This document shows, in pieces, positions 30,792 through 38,734 of a stretch of 38,734 nucleotides of DNA. Origin of the DNA: Lentisphaerae bacterium RIFOXYA12_64_32 (GTDB taxonomy: Bacteria > Verrucomicrobiota > Lentisphaeria > Oligosphaerales > YB12-FULL-65-16); contig MHBL01000045.1 of NCBI GenBank assembly GCA_001803235.1, positions 1 through 38,734 on the forward strand, given 5' to 3'. Both the position numbers and the translations under genes were made by a program. The notes under the pieces were generated by a model that saw only the letters and a program-made list of their open reading frames with translations, was not told where the DNA came from and searched no databases. Within the stretch, counting starts at the first letter, position 1; each line of letters opens with the position of its first letter.

Positions 30792-31751
30792 ATGAGAAAA
30801 AGGATATTCTTCATCTGTGGTTCGATGAATCAGACGACCCAATTGCACCAGGTCTCCGAACACCTTCGCGAGTACGAGCACTCCTTCTCACCCTACTACT
30901 GCCACGGCTTTGACGAGATTCTCCGAAGACTCGGTTTGATGGAGTTCACGATCATAGGGGACAAGTTGGCGGGACGCTGCCGGACGTATCTTCAGGATCA
31001 TGGCCTCCCCATCGACTACCAGGGAAGGAATGGGCCCTACGACCTGGTGGTTACCTGCTCAGACGTGTACCTTCAGAAGAACATTCGCGACAACAGGATC
31101 GTCGCCGTTCAAGAGGGAATAACGGACCCGGAAAACTTCTTGTTCCATCTCGTCAAGCGTTTCCGGTTCCTTCCGCGCTGGTTCGCGGGCACAGCGGCAA
31201 CGGGGCTCAGCGATGCCTACCGGGCTTTCTGCGTCGCCAGCGAGGGATATCGCGATTTCTTCATCCGGAAAGGCGTGCGCCCCGAGAAGATCGTCGTTAC
31301 GGGAATACCCAATTTCGACAACTGTCGGCGATATTGCAGCAACGACTTTCCATACAAGCACTACGTGCTGGTCTGCACGTCGCCGCTGCGGGAGATATTC
31401 CGGGGCGAGGACCGCAAGGCATTCATCCGAAGAGCGGTCGAGATCGCCGGCGGGCGGCCCCTTGTCTTCAAACTTCACCCGAACGAGAACATCGCGCGCG
31501 CCACCCGGGAAATCCACCGGTACGCGCCTGGAGCCATGGTGTTCGCGACCGGCAGCGCGGAAGAAATGATCGCGAACTGCGATGTCCTGCTCACCCGCTT
31601 CTCGTCCACCGCCTTCGTCGGCCTGGCGCTCGGCAAGGAGACCCACTCGGACTTCAACATGGACGAAATGCGGCGGTTGACGCCAGTCCAGAACGGCTCG
31701 GCGGCCCTGAACATCGCAGACGTCTGCCGCCGGGTTCTCGAAGAAGACTGA
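30792..31751 (+). CDS. GT-B-like glycosyl/glycerophosphotransferase family protein
   Basis: A 319-residue cytosolic protein. ATG 30792 follows GGGAAG. It begins RIFFICGSMNQTTQLHQVSEHL, a Rossmann strand and helix that would open a GT-B fold. Later motifs are VCTSPLREIF, VFKLHPNEN and GSAEEMIANCDVLLTRFSSTAFVGLALGK. The LHPNE and 'sector with SSTA' blocks are the nucleotide-sugar-binding C-terminal half seen in CDP-glycerol glycerophosphotransferases, capsule transferases and UDP-GlcNAc 2-epimerase relatives. It most likely adds a sugar or polyol phosphate. It lies 118 bp after the radical SAM gene on the same strand and is probably the last gene of the plus-strand block; a hairpin at 31921-31958 follows. 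Confidence 0.72.
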   Translation: MRKRIFFICGSMNQTTQLHQVSEHLREYEHSFSPYYCHGFDEILRRLGLMEFTIIGDKLAGRCRTYLQDHGLPIDYQGRNGPYDLVVTCSDVYLQKNIRDNRIVAVQEGITDPENFLFHLVKRFRFLPRWFAGTAATGLSDAYRAFCVASEGYRDFFIRKGVRPEKIVVTGIPNFDNCRRYCSNDFPYKHYVLVCTSPLREIFRGEDRKAFIRRAVEIAGGRPLVFKLHPNENIARATREIHRYAPGAMVFATGSAEEMIANCDVLLTRFSSTAFVGLALGKETHSDFNMDEMRRLTPVQNGSAALNIADVCRRVLEED

Positions 31752-31920
31752 CGGCTGTTTGGCCTCATAGGTGTATCCGCTTGACTCCAGTAGCCACAAC
31801 CTGTAGTAGATGGACCCCTGCCGCCTCGCGCGGCAGGTGAACAGGTTCAGCAGCTAACCACGCCGCAGCAGGATGCAGGACACCGTCGAGCACGGCTGAC
31901 GCCGTATCGCCCGGAAAACC

Positions 31921-31958
31921 GAAGGCGCCTGGTCCCTCCTCGGGGGCCAGACGCCTTC
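31921..31958. terminator. Hairpin between convergent genes, likely bidirectional terminator
   Basis: GAAGGCG-C-CTGG-T-CCC pairs with GGG-G-CCAG-A-CGCCTTC around a short TCCTC loop, an almost perfect stem of 14 bp with two symmetrical mismatches. It lies 170 bp after the transferase stop (31751) and 78 bp past the stop of the convergent barrel-protein gene (32036). No strong T-run follows on either side, so termination is inferred from position and stem strength. Confidence 0.5.
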
Positions 31959-32035
31959 ACCGTCCGTGCTCACAGCCTGAAGCTACCCCCGTGGCCCGGT
32001 CTGGCACCACTCAGGGTCGACTTCGGGCCTCGGGA

Positions 32036-32974
32036 TCAGAACCGGTATCCCACCCTGAGAATGCCGCTGGAACCGGACAGGTCAAGTTCCGCCTGACGGG
32101 TCCCGGCATCTTCGCTGACATAGTCATAGCGATACTCCACACCGACGGACCAGGACGTGGTGACATCCAAGGTCACGCCGAGCGCGGCATACGCGCCAAG
32201 CAGGAAATCGGTGTCGGAATCACTCGACTTATCGGTATAGCTCCCGGCGGGCAAGCCCACTCCCGGCGACCCGCCTTGCTCTTCCCATGACGCCTGTTGC
32301 TTCTGGCTGGATTCCGCATCGGCGATGGTCAGAGTCGGCCCGGCCGCAAGCGTGAAGTTGACGCGATCCACCGTCGCCCTGACATCGAGCCCGATGTCCA
32401 GCACGTACAAGTCCATGTCGAGTTGATTGCGGGCGGAAAAGGTGGTCCCGGGCATCGCGGGGCCAACCAGCGGCGCCCCGGGGGTGAGCGTGCCCGGCGA
32501 CGCGTCTATGGGCCAGTGCTGATACTGTTCAACAGAGAAACCGCCAGGGGCCACCGCAGTCCCGCTCATCGTGCCAGCCCCGATGTCCAAGCGGTAATAC
32601 TGGAGATTGCCCACCACCCCCAGCCCCAACTTGCACTCCGGCGTCAGATCGTAGCGAAACCCGATGATCGGCGCGAACTTGTCGCTGTTGTCGACCTCCT
32701 CCGAACTGCCGCTCGAACGCACGTAATCCAAAATCACGGGCGAGGGATCAGGGAAAGACAGCCCAGGCGCCGTCGTGGCGTTCTGCACGCCGTACGGCCC
32801 GACGGTGTTGTTCTGCGTCCCCCAGTTACGGAACTCACCACCCTTGAAATCAACGTCGTCAAAGTCCCGATAGCTCACCCCGAGACGGAGCGTCCAGGGA
32901 CTTTCTCCAGCCCAGGCGACGCCGGCCTGCACCACCACCGCCACACCAACCAACCTCTTCAACCACGTCTTCAT
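32036..32974 (-). CDS. Outer-membrane beta-barrel protein
   Basis: A 312-residue predicted outer-membrane protein. ATG 32974 follows GAGAGGATCAAC; the open frame upstream to 33412 lies inside the giant gene and is ignored. The signal peptide is MKTWLKRLVGVAVVVQAGVAWA, cleaved at AWA-GE. The mature chain alternates polar and hydrophobic residues in strands separated by Gly/Ser/Asp-rich loops (LRLGVSYRDFDDVDF, IIGFRYDLTPECKLGLGVVGNLQYYRLDIG, YVLDIGLDVRATV, WSVGVEYRYDYVSED) and ends in ILRVGYRF, the terminal aromatic expected for BAM-dependent insertion. No specific family is recognised. It is 86 bp after the DUF3494 giant gene and probably co-transcribed; it could anchor or secrete that protein, but this is inference. 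Confidence 0.8.
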   Translation of the reverse strand: MKTWLKRLVGVAVVVQAGVAWAGESPWTLRLGVSYRDFDDVDFKGGEFRNWGTQNNTVGPYGVQNATTAPGLSFPDPSPVILDYVRSSGSSEEVDNSDKFAPIIGFRYDLTPECKLGLGVVGNLQYYRLDIGAGTMSGTAVAPGGFSVEQYQHWPIDASPGTLTPGAPLVGPAMPGTTFSARNQLDMDLYVLDIGLDVRATVDRVNFTLAAGPTLTIADAESSQKQQASWEEQGGSPGVGLPAGSYTDKSSDSDTDFLLGAYAALGVTLDVTTSWSVGVEYRYDYVSEDAGTRQAELDLSGSSGILRVGYRF

Positions 32975-33060
32975 GTTGATCCTCTCCTTACTGTTATCCC
33001 ACCTCGCAAGAGCACATCTCTTGGGAACCCCTTTTTTGGCCCCCCGACGGCTCCATTTGC

Positions 33061-36000
33061 CTACGGAATCACAAACAAGCGGCTTCTGGGGCCAGCCGTC
33101 CCCGCCGCCGTCTTGGCTGTCAGCAGGAGGTAGTTGGTGCCCGGTCCCCAGGCGCGTCCGAGGGGGACGGTGCCGGTCTCGGCCCCGGCTGGGGTCACCG
33201 GCTGATTGAGGGCTTCCAGCCATCCGGCCGCGCCAGTGTAGAACAACATCACGTCGACCGTTGCCGGCGCGCTCCCGACCCAGGTGATATCGACCGTATT
33301 GTCCTCCTCGCCGTTTCTGGCTGCGTCGGTGATCGTGGGCGCTTTGAGGTTTTCGATCACCTGGAAGAAGATCGGCGACTCCTCGTCTGGCGCGCGCGGC
33401 GAATGATTCCACCCCCCGAACTCACGCGGATTGGCACCATTGTAGGCAATCAGGCACCACAGATAGGTCCCGGGCGGAAGCGCGACGCGCTCCCCGCTCG
33501 TGGTGTCCGCCGGCCAGTGGGTTACGTTTCCGACATCCACGTAATTCAGGATTGGCGCGCCTGAGGCAGAAGCGAGATACATCAGATACCCGGCAGCGCC
33601 GGGCACCGGCTCCCACTCGAAGACGATGGATGCCGTACCGACGCCCGACTCGGTGACCACCCACCACCCGTCCGTCGGCCGCATATGGCCGTAGTCCGGA
33701 ACTTCAGCGGGGGGCATTACGGTCCCCCCGGTGACCGTAATGTTCGGGCCGGTGCTCCAGGCGGAATCGCTGTCCGGGTTGAATCCGCGCACCTGCCACG
33801 TGCAGGTGTCGGGGCCGACCAAGGTGACCGTGCGCTGGGTAATTACATTGAAAGGAACCACACGATCCTCGCCGGGCATGAAGTAGACACGATGCTGCAG
33901 GTTGTTCTGGGGCAAGCCACCGGTGATCTTCAACTCATAGCCCTGAGCATTCTGGGCGAGAAACTCCAGGTTGAAATTTCCTGTCGGACCGGGATTCGGC
34001 GACGTGCAGACCAACCCGCTCGGAAGAACGGGAGCCTGGGTATCATTAACGGGCGGATTCCGGTAATCAACCACCTGCTCGTGTCCGCCTTCGGCAGGCA
34101 GCCAGTCGCCGTAGGTATCGGTCTCGGGGACCCAGGTACGATAGCGCCAGGAATAGGTGTCCGGCAGGAGCCCGTCCGACGTGATCAGGAGATACTCCTC
34201 CTCGGGGGTTATCGCCGCGCGATTGACGTTCGTCTCCAGCACCAGGTTGACGCCCACAGCACCCGGCTCGCCGTCCCAGACCTGGAGGTTGTACCACTCG
34301 TAGTCCGCCACCGGATTCACACCGTAGTTCACCACCGGCGTCCAGGGGATGCGCGGATACCACGGCGGCTCGGCATTGAACAGGGCTGCGATCGTGATGT
34401 TGGCGCCGGGCATCGTGACGGTGGTTGTCGCGGACGCCACGGCGTCCAGATATCCGATGTCCCCGGTCCACGTGGCAAAAACTTTCCCGGCCGGGAATGA
34501 GACGGCGGTGACATCGACTATCTCTCCGAACTCGTACGAGCCGCCGCCGGTGCCACCGACAACCGTCAGCGTAAAGGTGTCGGGTGGCGCGGCCGTGAAG
34601 GTGGCGGTGACCTCGATGTTGGAGCTGGGCATCAACGGGACGGTGGTTGCCGCCAACGTCGTGCTGGCCAGATGGGCGGTGTCACCAGTCCACGCGGCGA
34701 AGACGGTTCCGGGCAGGACCGTGGCGGTGACCGGGATGTTCGTCGTCCCGGCGGCGTACGCGCCGTCACCGGTGCCGTAGTTGACCACCAGCGTGAAGGT
34801 GGCGGGTGGCGCGGCCGTGAAGGTGGCGGTGACCGTGACATCGAAGGCGGGCATCGCGGTGACGATGGTGTCCGCCAACAAGGGGTTGGCCAGACGCGCC
34901 AGACTGGCGACCTCGCCGGTCCACTGGTCGAAGACATATCCCACCGGAATCGTGGCGCCGACCGGGACGGCCGTCCCGGCGGCGTACGCGCCGTCGCCGG
35001 TGCCGGCGTTGACCGTCAATGCGTAGGTCAGGACGACGGTTATCGTCGCCGTGGCCGTGTTCGAGTCCAGCAGTCCGTCATTGACCTTGCAGGCGAAGGT
35101 GCGGTTGCCAGCCGTAGGCCCGACCTTGGTATTCTGGTAGGTCATGTCACGGAGGAGGCTGTTGAGGTCGGCGAGCGGAATCGCGCCGCCGCCGTCCTTA
35201 GTAATCGCAAAGGCCTTGGTCAAAGTGACAAAAGCAATCCGGAAGGTGGTCGCGCCCTTGACCGCGGTCGCGCTCTTGTCCGCGTTCTGGGGATAGGCCA
35301 CGCCGCCGATGGTGACAATCTCGTCAGCGCCGTCGACAATCCCGCCGCCGGTGATGGTGAACGAAGCCATGGTGGTGCTATCGCTGTCAGTGACCGTGGC
35401 ATCGAGTTGATCGCTCATTCTTGCCGCAGCACCCCCTTGGGTGAACGTCTTGGCGTAGTCCGCACCCAGGGTGCCGCCGCTGTTGTTGGCATCCAGGTCA
35501 ATGACCGGGGCGACGGCAAACGTGATGGTGCAGACGGCCTCGTTTGACTCAACAAGGCCGTCATTGACTTTGGCGGTGAAGGTGCGGGGGCCGGTCGTAG
35601 GCGCGACCTTGACATCTTGGTAGGTCATGTCACGGAGGAGGCTGTTAAGGTCGGCGAGCGGCATCCCGCCGCCGAGCTCTTTGGTGATTGTGAAGATCTG
35701 GGTCAAGGCGACAAAGGCGATCCGGAAGGTGGTCGCGCCCTTGATCGCCGTCGCGCTCTTGTCCGCGTTCTGGGGATAGGCCACGCCGCCAATGGTGACA
35801 ATCTCGTCGGCGCCGTCGAGAATACCGTCGCCGGTGATGGTGAGCGAAGTCATGGTGGTGCTATCGCTGTCAGTGACCGTGGCATCCAATGGATCGCTCA
35901 TGGCTACCGCAGCACCGCCTACGGCGAACGTCTTGGCGTAGTCCGCACCCAGGGTGCCGCCGCTGTCGTTGGCATCCAGGTCAATGGCGGGGGGGTAGTT

Positions 36001-37329
36001 GACCGTGACGGTGGAGACGGCGTTGTTCGAATCAGTAACACTGTCGTTGACCTTGGCGGTGAAGGTGCGGGGGCCGGTCGTCGGAGCAACCTTGACATCC
36101 TGGTAGGTCATGTCACGGAGGAGGCTGTTGAGGTCGGCGATCGGCATCCTGCCGCCGCCATCCTTGGTAATGGTAAAGACCTTGGTCAAGGTGACAAAAG
36201 CGATCCGGAAGGTGGTCGCGCCCTTGATCGCCGTCGCGCTCTTGTCCGCGTTCTGGGGATAAGGCACGCCGCCAAGGGTGACAATCTCGTCAGCGCCGTC
36301 GAGAATGCCGTCGCCGGTGATGGTGAGCGAGACCATGTCCGGGTAACTGCTGTCCGTGACCGTGGCATCCAATGGATCGCTCATCGCCACGGCAGCACTG
36401 CCTGGGGTGAACGTCTTCGCGTAGTCCGCGCCAAGGGTAAGGCCGCTGTCGTCGGCATCCAGGTCAGTGGCCACGGCGTGGTCCGGCAGATTGGCGCCGC
36501 CGCCGGTGGGGCCACTGCCGAAGGCAACCTGGCCAGTGAACGCCAATGCTCTGCCGTTCAGCGTGCTGCCGGTATTCATCGTGATGGATTGGCCGGCAAG
36601 GATGGTCCCCTCGACGACGGAGGTGGTGTCAAGAGTCGCCTCAGTGGTTACTTGCCAGAAAACGTTCTTTGCCCGTGCACCGCCAGCCAGAAGGACTTTC
36701 ATCCCGGTGCCAACGTTGAAATTGGATCCTATCTGAAAGATCCAGACATCGTCCGCACTGCCCGTGAGCGTGACGTTCCCTCCGGTTATCAAGGCCGTAG
36801 CCGTGAATTTATAGAGGCCCGGGGCGAGGTTCAGCCCAGCGAGATTTCCGCCATTGGGATTCAGGTGATCCCCCGTAGGCACGGGTGTCAGGTCGCGGCA
36901 GTAGTTGTACGCCGTGGTCAGATCGTTCTTGGCAGTGGTTAACAGGGGGCCAGCATTAGGCACTACATTTGTCGCTTGAGTCCCAGCGGCATCGACCTCA
37001 TAGATTGTCCCGATCACCTGAACTGGGGGTATGTGTTGGCTAGCCCCGGTGGCCGGACTCAACCCAACATCCCCAGTAATGAAACCGTCAGTAACTGGGT
37101 TGGTGACCGCGGCGCCGGCTAGAATCGTGAAATGGGTAGTCGAGCCCAAGTCGGGCGCCACCGGACCTGCCGCGAACAATGCTCCGTGCGGGAAGATCGC
37201 GCCCGCCGCCAGGATCAGGCCCATGAGGATCTGTTTCCGTCCCTTCACTCCAAGTGCCCGCAAGTCGTGTGCATTCATCGGACCTGTCCCTTTCTCTTGT
37301 TGGAGCGTATCTTCATATACGTTGCTCAT
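33061..37329 (-). CDS. DUF3494 (ice-binding-like) giant surface protein with cadherin-like and InlB-type repeats
   Basis: A 1422-residue secreted protein. ATG 37329 (MSNVYEDTLQQEK) has AAGGAA upstream and matches the start of the paralogue at 2576; a further in-frame ATG at 37350 is less likely. After a ~35-residue N-terminal extension and signal (ILMGLILAAGAIF) there is a DUF3494 domain (~50-270: VAPDLGSTTHFTILAG, GDVGLSPATG, LNLAPGLYKFTATALI, DVWIFQIGSNF, ITMNTGSTLNGRALAF). Three 161-residue units follow (DLDANDSGGTLGADYAKTF, GDGILDGADEIVT, PLADLNSLLRDMTYQ, FTAKVNDG), then about three InlB-B-like repeats (GTGDGAYAAGT, FAAWTGD, VTATF), and a long C-terminal fibronectin-like region (YEWYNLQVWDG, SDSAWSTGPNITV, GTYLWCLIAYNG). 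It is probably an adhesin or matrix protein. No sortase motif, PEP-CTERM or type-9 sorting tail is visible. Confidence 0.9.
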   Translation of the reverse strand: MSNVYEDTLQQEKGTGPMNAHDLRALGVKGRKQILMGLILAAGAIFPHGALFAAGPVAPDLGSTTHFTILAGAAVTNPVTDGFITGDVGLSPATGASQHIPPVQVIGTIYEVDAAGTQATNVVPNAGPLLTTAKNDLTTAYNYCRDLTPVPTGDHLNPNGGNLAGLNLAPGLYKFTATALITGGNVTLTGSADDVWIFQIGSNFNVGTGMKVLLAGGARAKNVFWQVTTEATLDTTSVVEGTILAGQSITMNTGSTLNGRALAFTGQVAFGSGPTGGGANLPDHAVATDLDADDSGLTLGADYAKTFTPGSAAVAMSDPLDATVTDSSYPDMVSLTITGDGILDGADEIVTLGGVPYPQNADKSATAIKGATTFRIAFVTLTKVFTITKDGGGRMPIADLNSLLRDMTYQDVKVAPTTGPRTFTAKVNDSVTDSNNAVSTVTVNYPPAIDLDANDSGGTLGADYAKTFAVGGAAVAMSDPLDATVTDSDSTTMTSLTITGDGILDGADEIVTIGGVAYPQNADKSATAIKGATTFRIAFVALTQIFTITKELGGGMPLADLNSLLRDMTYQDVKVAPTTGPRTFTAKVNDGLVESNEAVCTITFAVAPVIDLDANNSGGTLGADYAKTFTQGGAAARMSDQLDATVTDSDSTTMASFTITGGGIVDGADEIVTIGGVAYPQNADKSATAVKGATTFRIAFVTLTKAFAITKDGGGAIPLADLNSLLRDMTYQNTKVGPTAGNRTFACKVNDGLLDSNTATATITVVLTYALTVNAGTGDGAYAAGTAVPVGATIPVGYVFDQWTGEVASLARLANPLLADTIVTAMPAFDVTVTATFTAAPPATFTLVVNYGTGDGAYAAGTTNIPVTATVLPGTVFAAWTGDTAHLASTTLAATTVPLMPSSNIEVTATFTAAPPDTFTLTVVGGTGGGSYEFGEIVDVTAVSFPAGKVFATWTGDIGYLDAVASATTTVTMPGANITIAALFNAEPPWYPRIPWTPVVNYGVNPVADYEWYNLQVWDGEPGAVGVNLVLETNVNRAAITPEEEYLLITSDGLLPDTYSWRYRTWVPETDTYGDWLPAEGGHEQVVDYRNPPVNDTQAPVLPSGLVCTSPNPGPTGNFNLEFLAQNAQGYELKITGGLPQNNLQHRVYFMPGEDRVVPFNVITQRTVTLVGPDTCTWQVRGFNPDSDSAWSTGPNITVTGGTVMPPAEVPDYGHMRPTDGWWVVTESGVGTASIVFEWEPVPGAAGYLMYLASASGAPILNYVDVGNVTHWPADTTSGERVALPPGTYLWCLIAYNGANPREFGGWNHSPRAPDEESPIFFQVIENLKAPTITDAARNGEEDNTVDITWVGSAPATVDVMLFYTGAAGWLEALNQPVTPAGAETGTVPLGRAWGPGTNYLLLTAKTAAGTAGPRSRLFVIP
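34400..36620 (-). repeat. Three 483-bp tandem repeats followed by InlB-B-like repeats
   Basis: The marker GGTCATGTCACGGAGGAGG on the plus strand occurs at 35140, 35623 and 36106, exactly 483 bp (161 residues) apart. The units are nearly identical over long stretches and differ by scattered substitutions. At 34400-35010 a second array of about three ~75-residue InlB-B-type units begins, with the GGCGGCGTACGCGCCGTC segment repeated at 34750 and 34980. Both arrays are inside the DUF3494 gene and are prone to recombination. Confidence 0.8.
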
Positions 37330-37515
37330 TTTCTGATTCCTTAATCTCAAGTCTCATTTGGTTTGTCGGTTGCCCCTATCGAAGCGGCTCCGGTCGCTGC
37401 CGTGCGTTTGCCTGCCAACGAACCCGATGCCGTTCGGTTCCGATTACGGTTGCCCCTCCCAAATCTGGCGGTCGCCAGTCTTGAGTTTGAATCTTGTGGT
37501 CTTGTCACTGCAATC

Positions 37516-37607
37516 ACTATAGGACTTGGCCGGACCGCGTGGTATGGGGTGAAACCCTACCATGATATGGGGTGAAACCCTACCATGATATGGGGTGAAA
37601 CCCTACC
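37516..37607 (-). promoter_or_regulatory. Activator-type promoter with three 23-bp-spaced boxes (copy 3)
   Basis: Three identical boxes TATGGGGTGAAACCCTACC lie at 37543-37561, 37566-37584 and 37589-37607, each 23 bp from the next. Again exactly 20 bp separates the inner box from ACTATAG (37516-37522), giving TATAGT as -10 on the minus strand. It drives the DUF3494 gene starting at 37329, with a leader of about 180 nt. This copy has one box more than the other two, and its boxes are perfect repeats, so it may be the strongest of the set. Confidence 0.8.
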
Positions 37608-37677
37608 ATGCACCCGCGGTGGTGCGCCCGGCCTGGCGCGACCGCGGGCTCTGCTCCCGAACGCACCCACGGCGACA

Positions 37678-37729
37678 ACGGGCGCGGACGCCCGTGTCCA
37701 GTGTCTGCCTTTCCTACGTCTGGACACGG
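37678..37729 (-). terminator. Double hairpin downstream of the right-edge repeat protein gene
   Basis: ACGGGCG pairs with CGCCCGT around CGGA (37678-37695), and overlapping it CCGTGTCCAG pairs perfectly with CTGGACACGG (37692-37701 with 37720-37729) across an 18-nt loop. The two stems share bases and are mutually exclusive. They lie 48 bp beyond the stop at 37777, between that gene and the box promoter, which suits a terminator; there is no T-run. Confidence 0.45.
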
Positions 37730-37776
37730 CGGTCCGCTGCCGTCGCTTCACAAGGCGTGTCCTGGCCGGTGGGCCC

Positions 37777-38734
37777 TTACTCGCTCAGTTCGACATGGAT
37801 GGTCTGGATGCGCGCCGAGCGCACCCAGTAGGCGACGCCGGCATTGAACACGTCGCCGGGCGGCGGCACGTAGACGGTTCCGTTCCAGTGCCAGATCGAA
37901 CCGTAGGGGAAGAGCGCGCCGTTGTCCTGCCGCGGCAGAGGGCAGGATGTACCGACACCGGTGGGGCCGGTCAGGTTCCAGCCTGCCTCGAGCACCTGGG
38001 ATGAGGTGTCGGGAGTGAAACCGTCCAGGTTCAGCGGTTGACTCGGCGCACTGGGGCAGTACACCCAGTACCCCAGTTTTTCGGCCATTGTCGTCGTCTG
38101 GGCCAACCGCTGCGCCACCGCATCCCAGTGCCACACTGCTCCGAGACAGCAGGGCAAGCCGGTCTGCGGATCTCGCAAGAGTTCCGCTGGGTCGGTCGGG
38201 TCCGGCGCGAGCGGCAGGGAAATCAGATTCCAGCCTTGCTGCAGCGTGATGGCCATGGTCCGCGCGGCGATCAAGACCCGCAGCGTACCGGGGGCGCCGA
38301 CGTCGGTCGGATCCGCCGCCTCGAACTGCATGGACTCGATCCGAGTCTCTCCGGGGTTGACATGGTACGTGAGCGGGAATTGGGCGAACGTCAGCACGGC
38401 GCCTTGCAGCACCGCGGCGCCGCTCTGGTCCGTGAGCGTGCCTTTGGTCGGCGCCGTGGTCAGAGTCAACGTCACCTGCGTCTCGGGAGTGTTGTCCACA
38501 TCGGTCACGCGGAGCAGTTCCGTCTCGTCAGTGCCAAGACCGATGCTGCCCGTGTCGTTGCCTGGCGGGAGCCGCAGGACATCGGTCGCGGTCAGAACGG
38601 GCGGGTCGTTCACCGCCGTCACCGTGATCGTAAATGTCTGCGCCGCGGTCGTCAGCGCCGCGCCGCCCGCCGTCGCGTCGTCCGTCAGCGTCACCGATAC
38701 TGTCGCCAGGCCGTTCGCATTCGCCGCCGGCGTG
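37777..38734 (-). CDS. Secreted repeat protein, C-terminal part (5' end outside window)
   Basis: The last ~319 residues of a minus-strand gene whose frame is open to the right edge. The visible chain begins in a cadherin-like repeat (TPAANANGLATVSVTLTDDATAGG, TFTITVTAVNDPPV) and passes through another (PETQVTLTLTTAPTKGTLTDQSG). It ends with two copies of a domain starting GWNLISLPL / GWNLTGPTG and containing VWHWDAVAQRL, LGYWVYCPS / IWHWNGTVYVPP, AYWVRSA. This pairing of cadherin-like stalk and 'GWNLISLPL' C-terminal domain is common in giant surface proteins of environmental bacteria; the domain's function is unknown. No sorting signal follows the last residues (IHVELSE). The start, promoter and full length cannot be judged. 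Confidence 0.8.
   Translation of the reverse strand, partial: TPAANANGLATVSVTLTDDATAGGAALTTAAQTFTITVTAVNDPPVLTATDVLRLPPGNDTGSIGLGTDETELLRVTDVDNTPETQVTLTLTTAPTKGTLTDQSGAAVLQGAVLTFAQFPLTYHVNPGETRIESMQFEAADPTDVGAPGTLRVLIAARTMAITLQQGWNLISLPLAPDPTDPAELLRDPQTGLPCCLGAVWHWDAVAQRLAQTTTMAEKLGYWVYCPSAPSQPLNLDGFTPDTSSQVLEAGWNLTGPTGVGTSCPLPRQDNGALFPYGSIWHWNGTVYVPPPGDVFNAGVAYWVRSARIQTIHVELSE

Noticed and set aside
33685..36942. Plus-strand open frames of 271-441 residues
   Set aside because: Shadows of the 161-residue repeats of the minus-strand giant protein; the repeated text (EGGRALDRRRALVRVLGI) follows the repeat period.
37543..37607. Three perfect short repeats at regular spacing, CRISPR-like at first sight
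   Set aside because: The period is only 23 bp with 4-bp gaps, there are no spacers and no cas genes; the placement before a -10 element fits a promoter.

Overview
The window is GC-rich bacterial DNA from a Gram-negative organism. Visible signs are several lipoproteins, an outer-membrane beta-barrel protein ending in Tyr-Arg-Phe, and very large secreted repeat proteins. The mix of DUF3494 (ice-binding-like) surface proteins, cadherin-like and InlB-type repeats, tryptophan-rich YXWGXW proteins and a large lipid/polyketide locus would suit the PVC group (for example Kiritimatiellota/Verrucomicrobiota) or a similar environmental lineage. That placement is inference; no rRNA or other marker gene is present.

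Layout. (1) 1-9.55 kb, all minus strand: the 5' part of a DUF3494/cadherin-repeat giant protein running off the left edge; a compact operon of a LecA-like/alkaline-phosphatase-superfamily protein, a lipoprotein and an AI-2E-family membrane protein; and a pair of Trp/Tyr-rich envelope proteins. (2) 9.9-16.3 kb: a three-function fusion (fatty acyl-AMP ligase, acyl carrier protein, alpha-oxoamine synthase), an NAD-dependent epimerase/dehydratase on the other strand, and a GNAT-like acyltransferase. Together these match the chemistry of bacterial ceramide synthesis. A palindromic MITE with a 10-bp target duplication sits between the last two. (3) 16.9-31.8 kb, all plus strand: a lipoprotein, a 2573-residue PUFA-synthase-like megasynthase, a RhuM-family protein, a phosphopantetheinyl transferase, an ABC exporter (ATPase and permease), a radical SAM protein and a GT-B-like transferase. 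(4) 32.0-38.7 kb, minus strand: an outer-membrane barrel protein, a second DUF3494 giant protein, and the 3' part of another repeat protein running off the right edge.

How it fits together. The middle of the window looks like a lipid factory. One module should make a long-chain ketobase, ceramide or dihydroceramide; another should build, activate, decorate and export a polyketide or fatty-acyl product. Both flanks encode surface proteins. Three of the flanking transcription units (upstream of 2576, 9394 and 37329) share one promoter design: two or three 19-bp boxes of the type TATGGGGTGAAACCCTACC repeated every 23 bp, then exactly 20 bp to a TATAGT -10 element. This implies a dedicated regulator of the envelope proteins and is the clearest undescribed signal here.

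No rRNA, tRNA, CRISPR array, integrase or origin was recognised.
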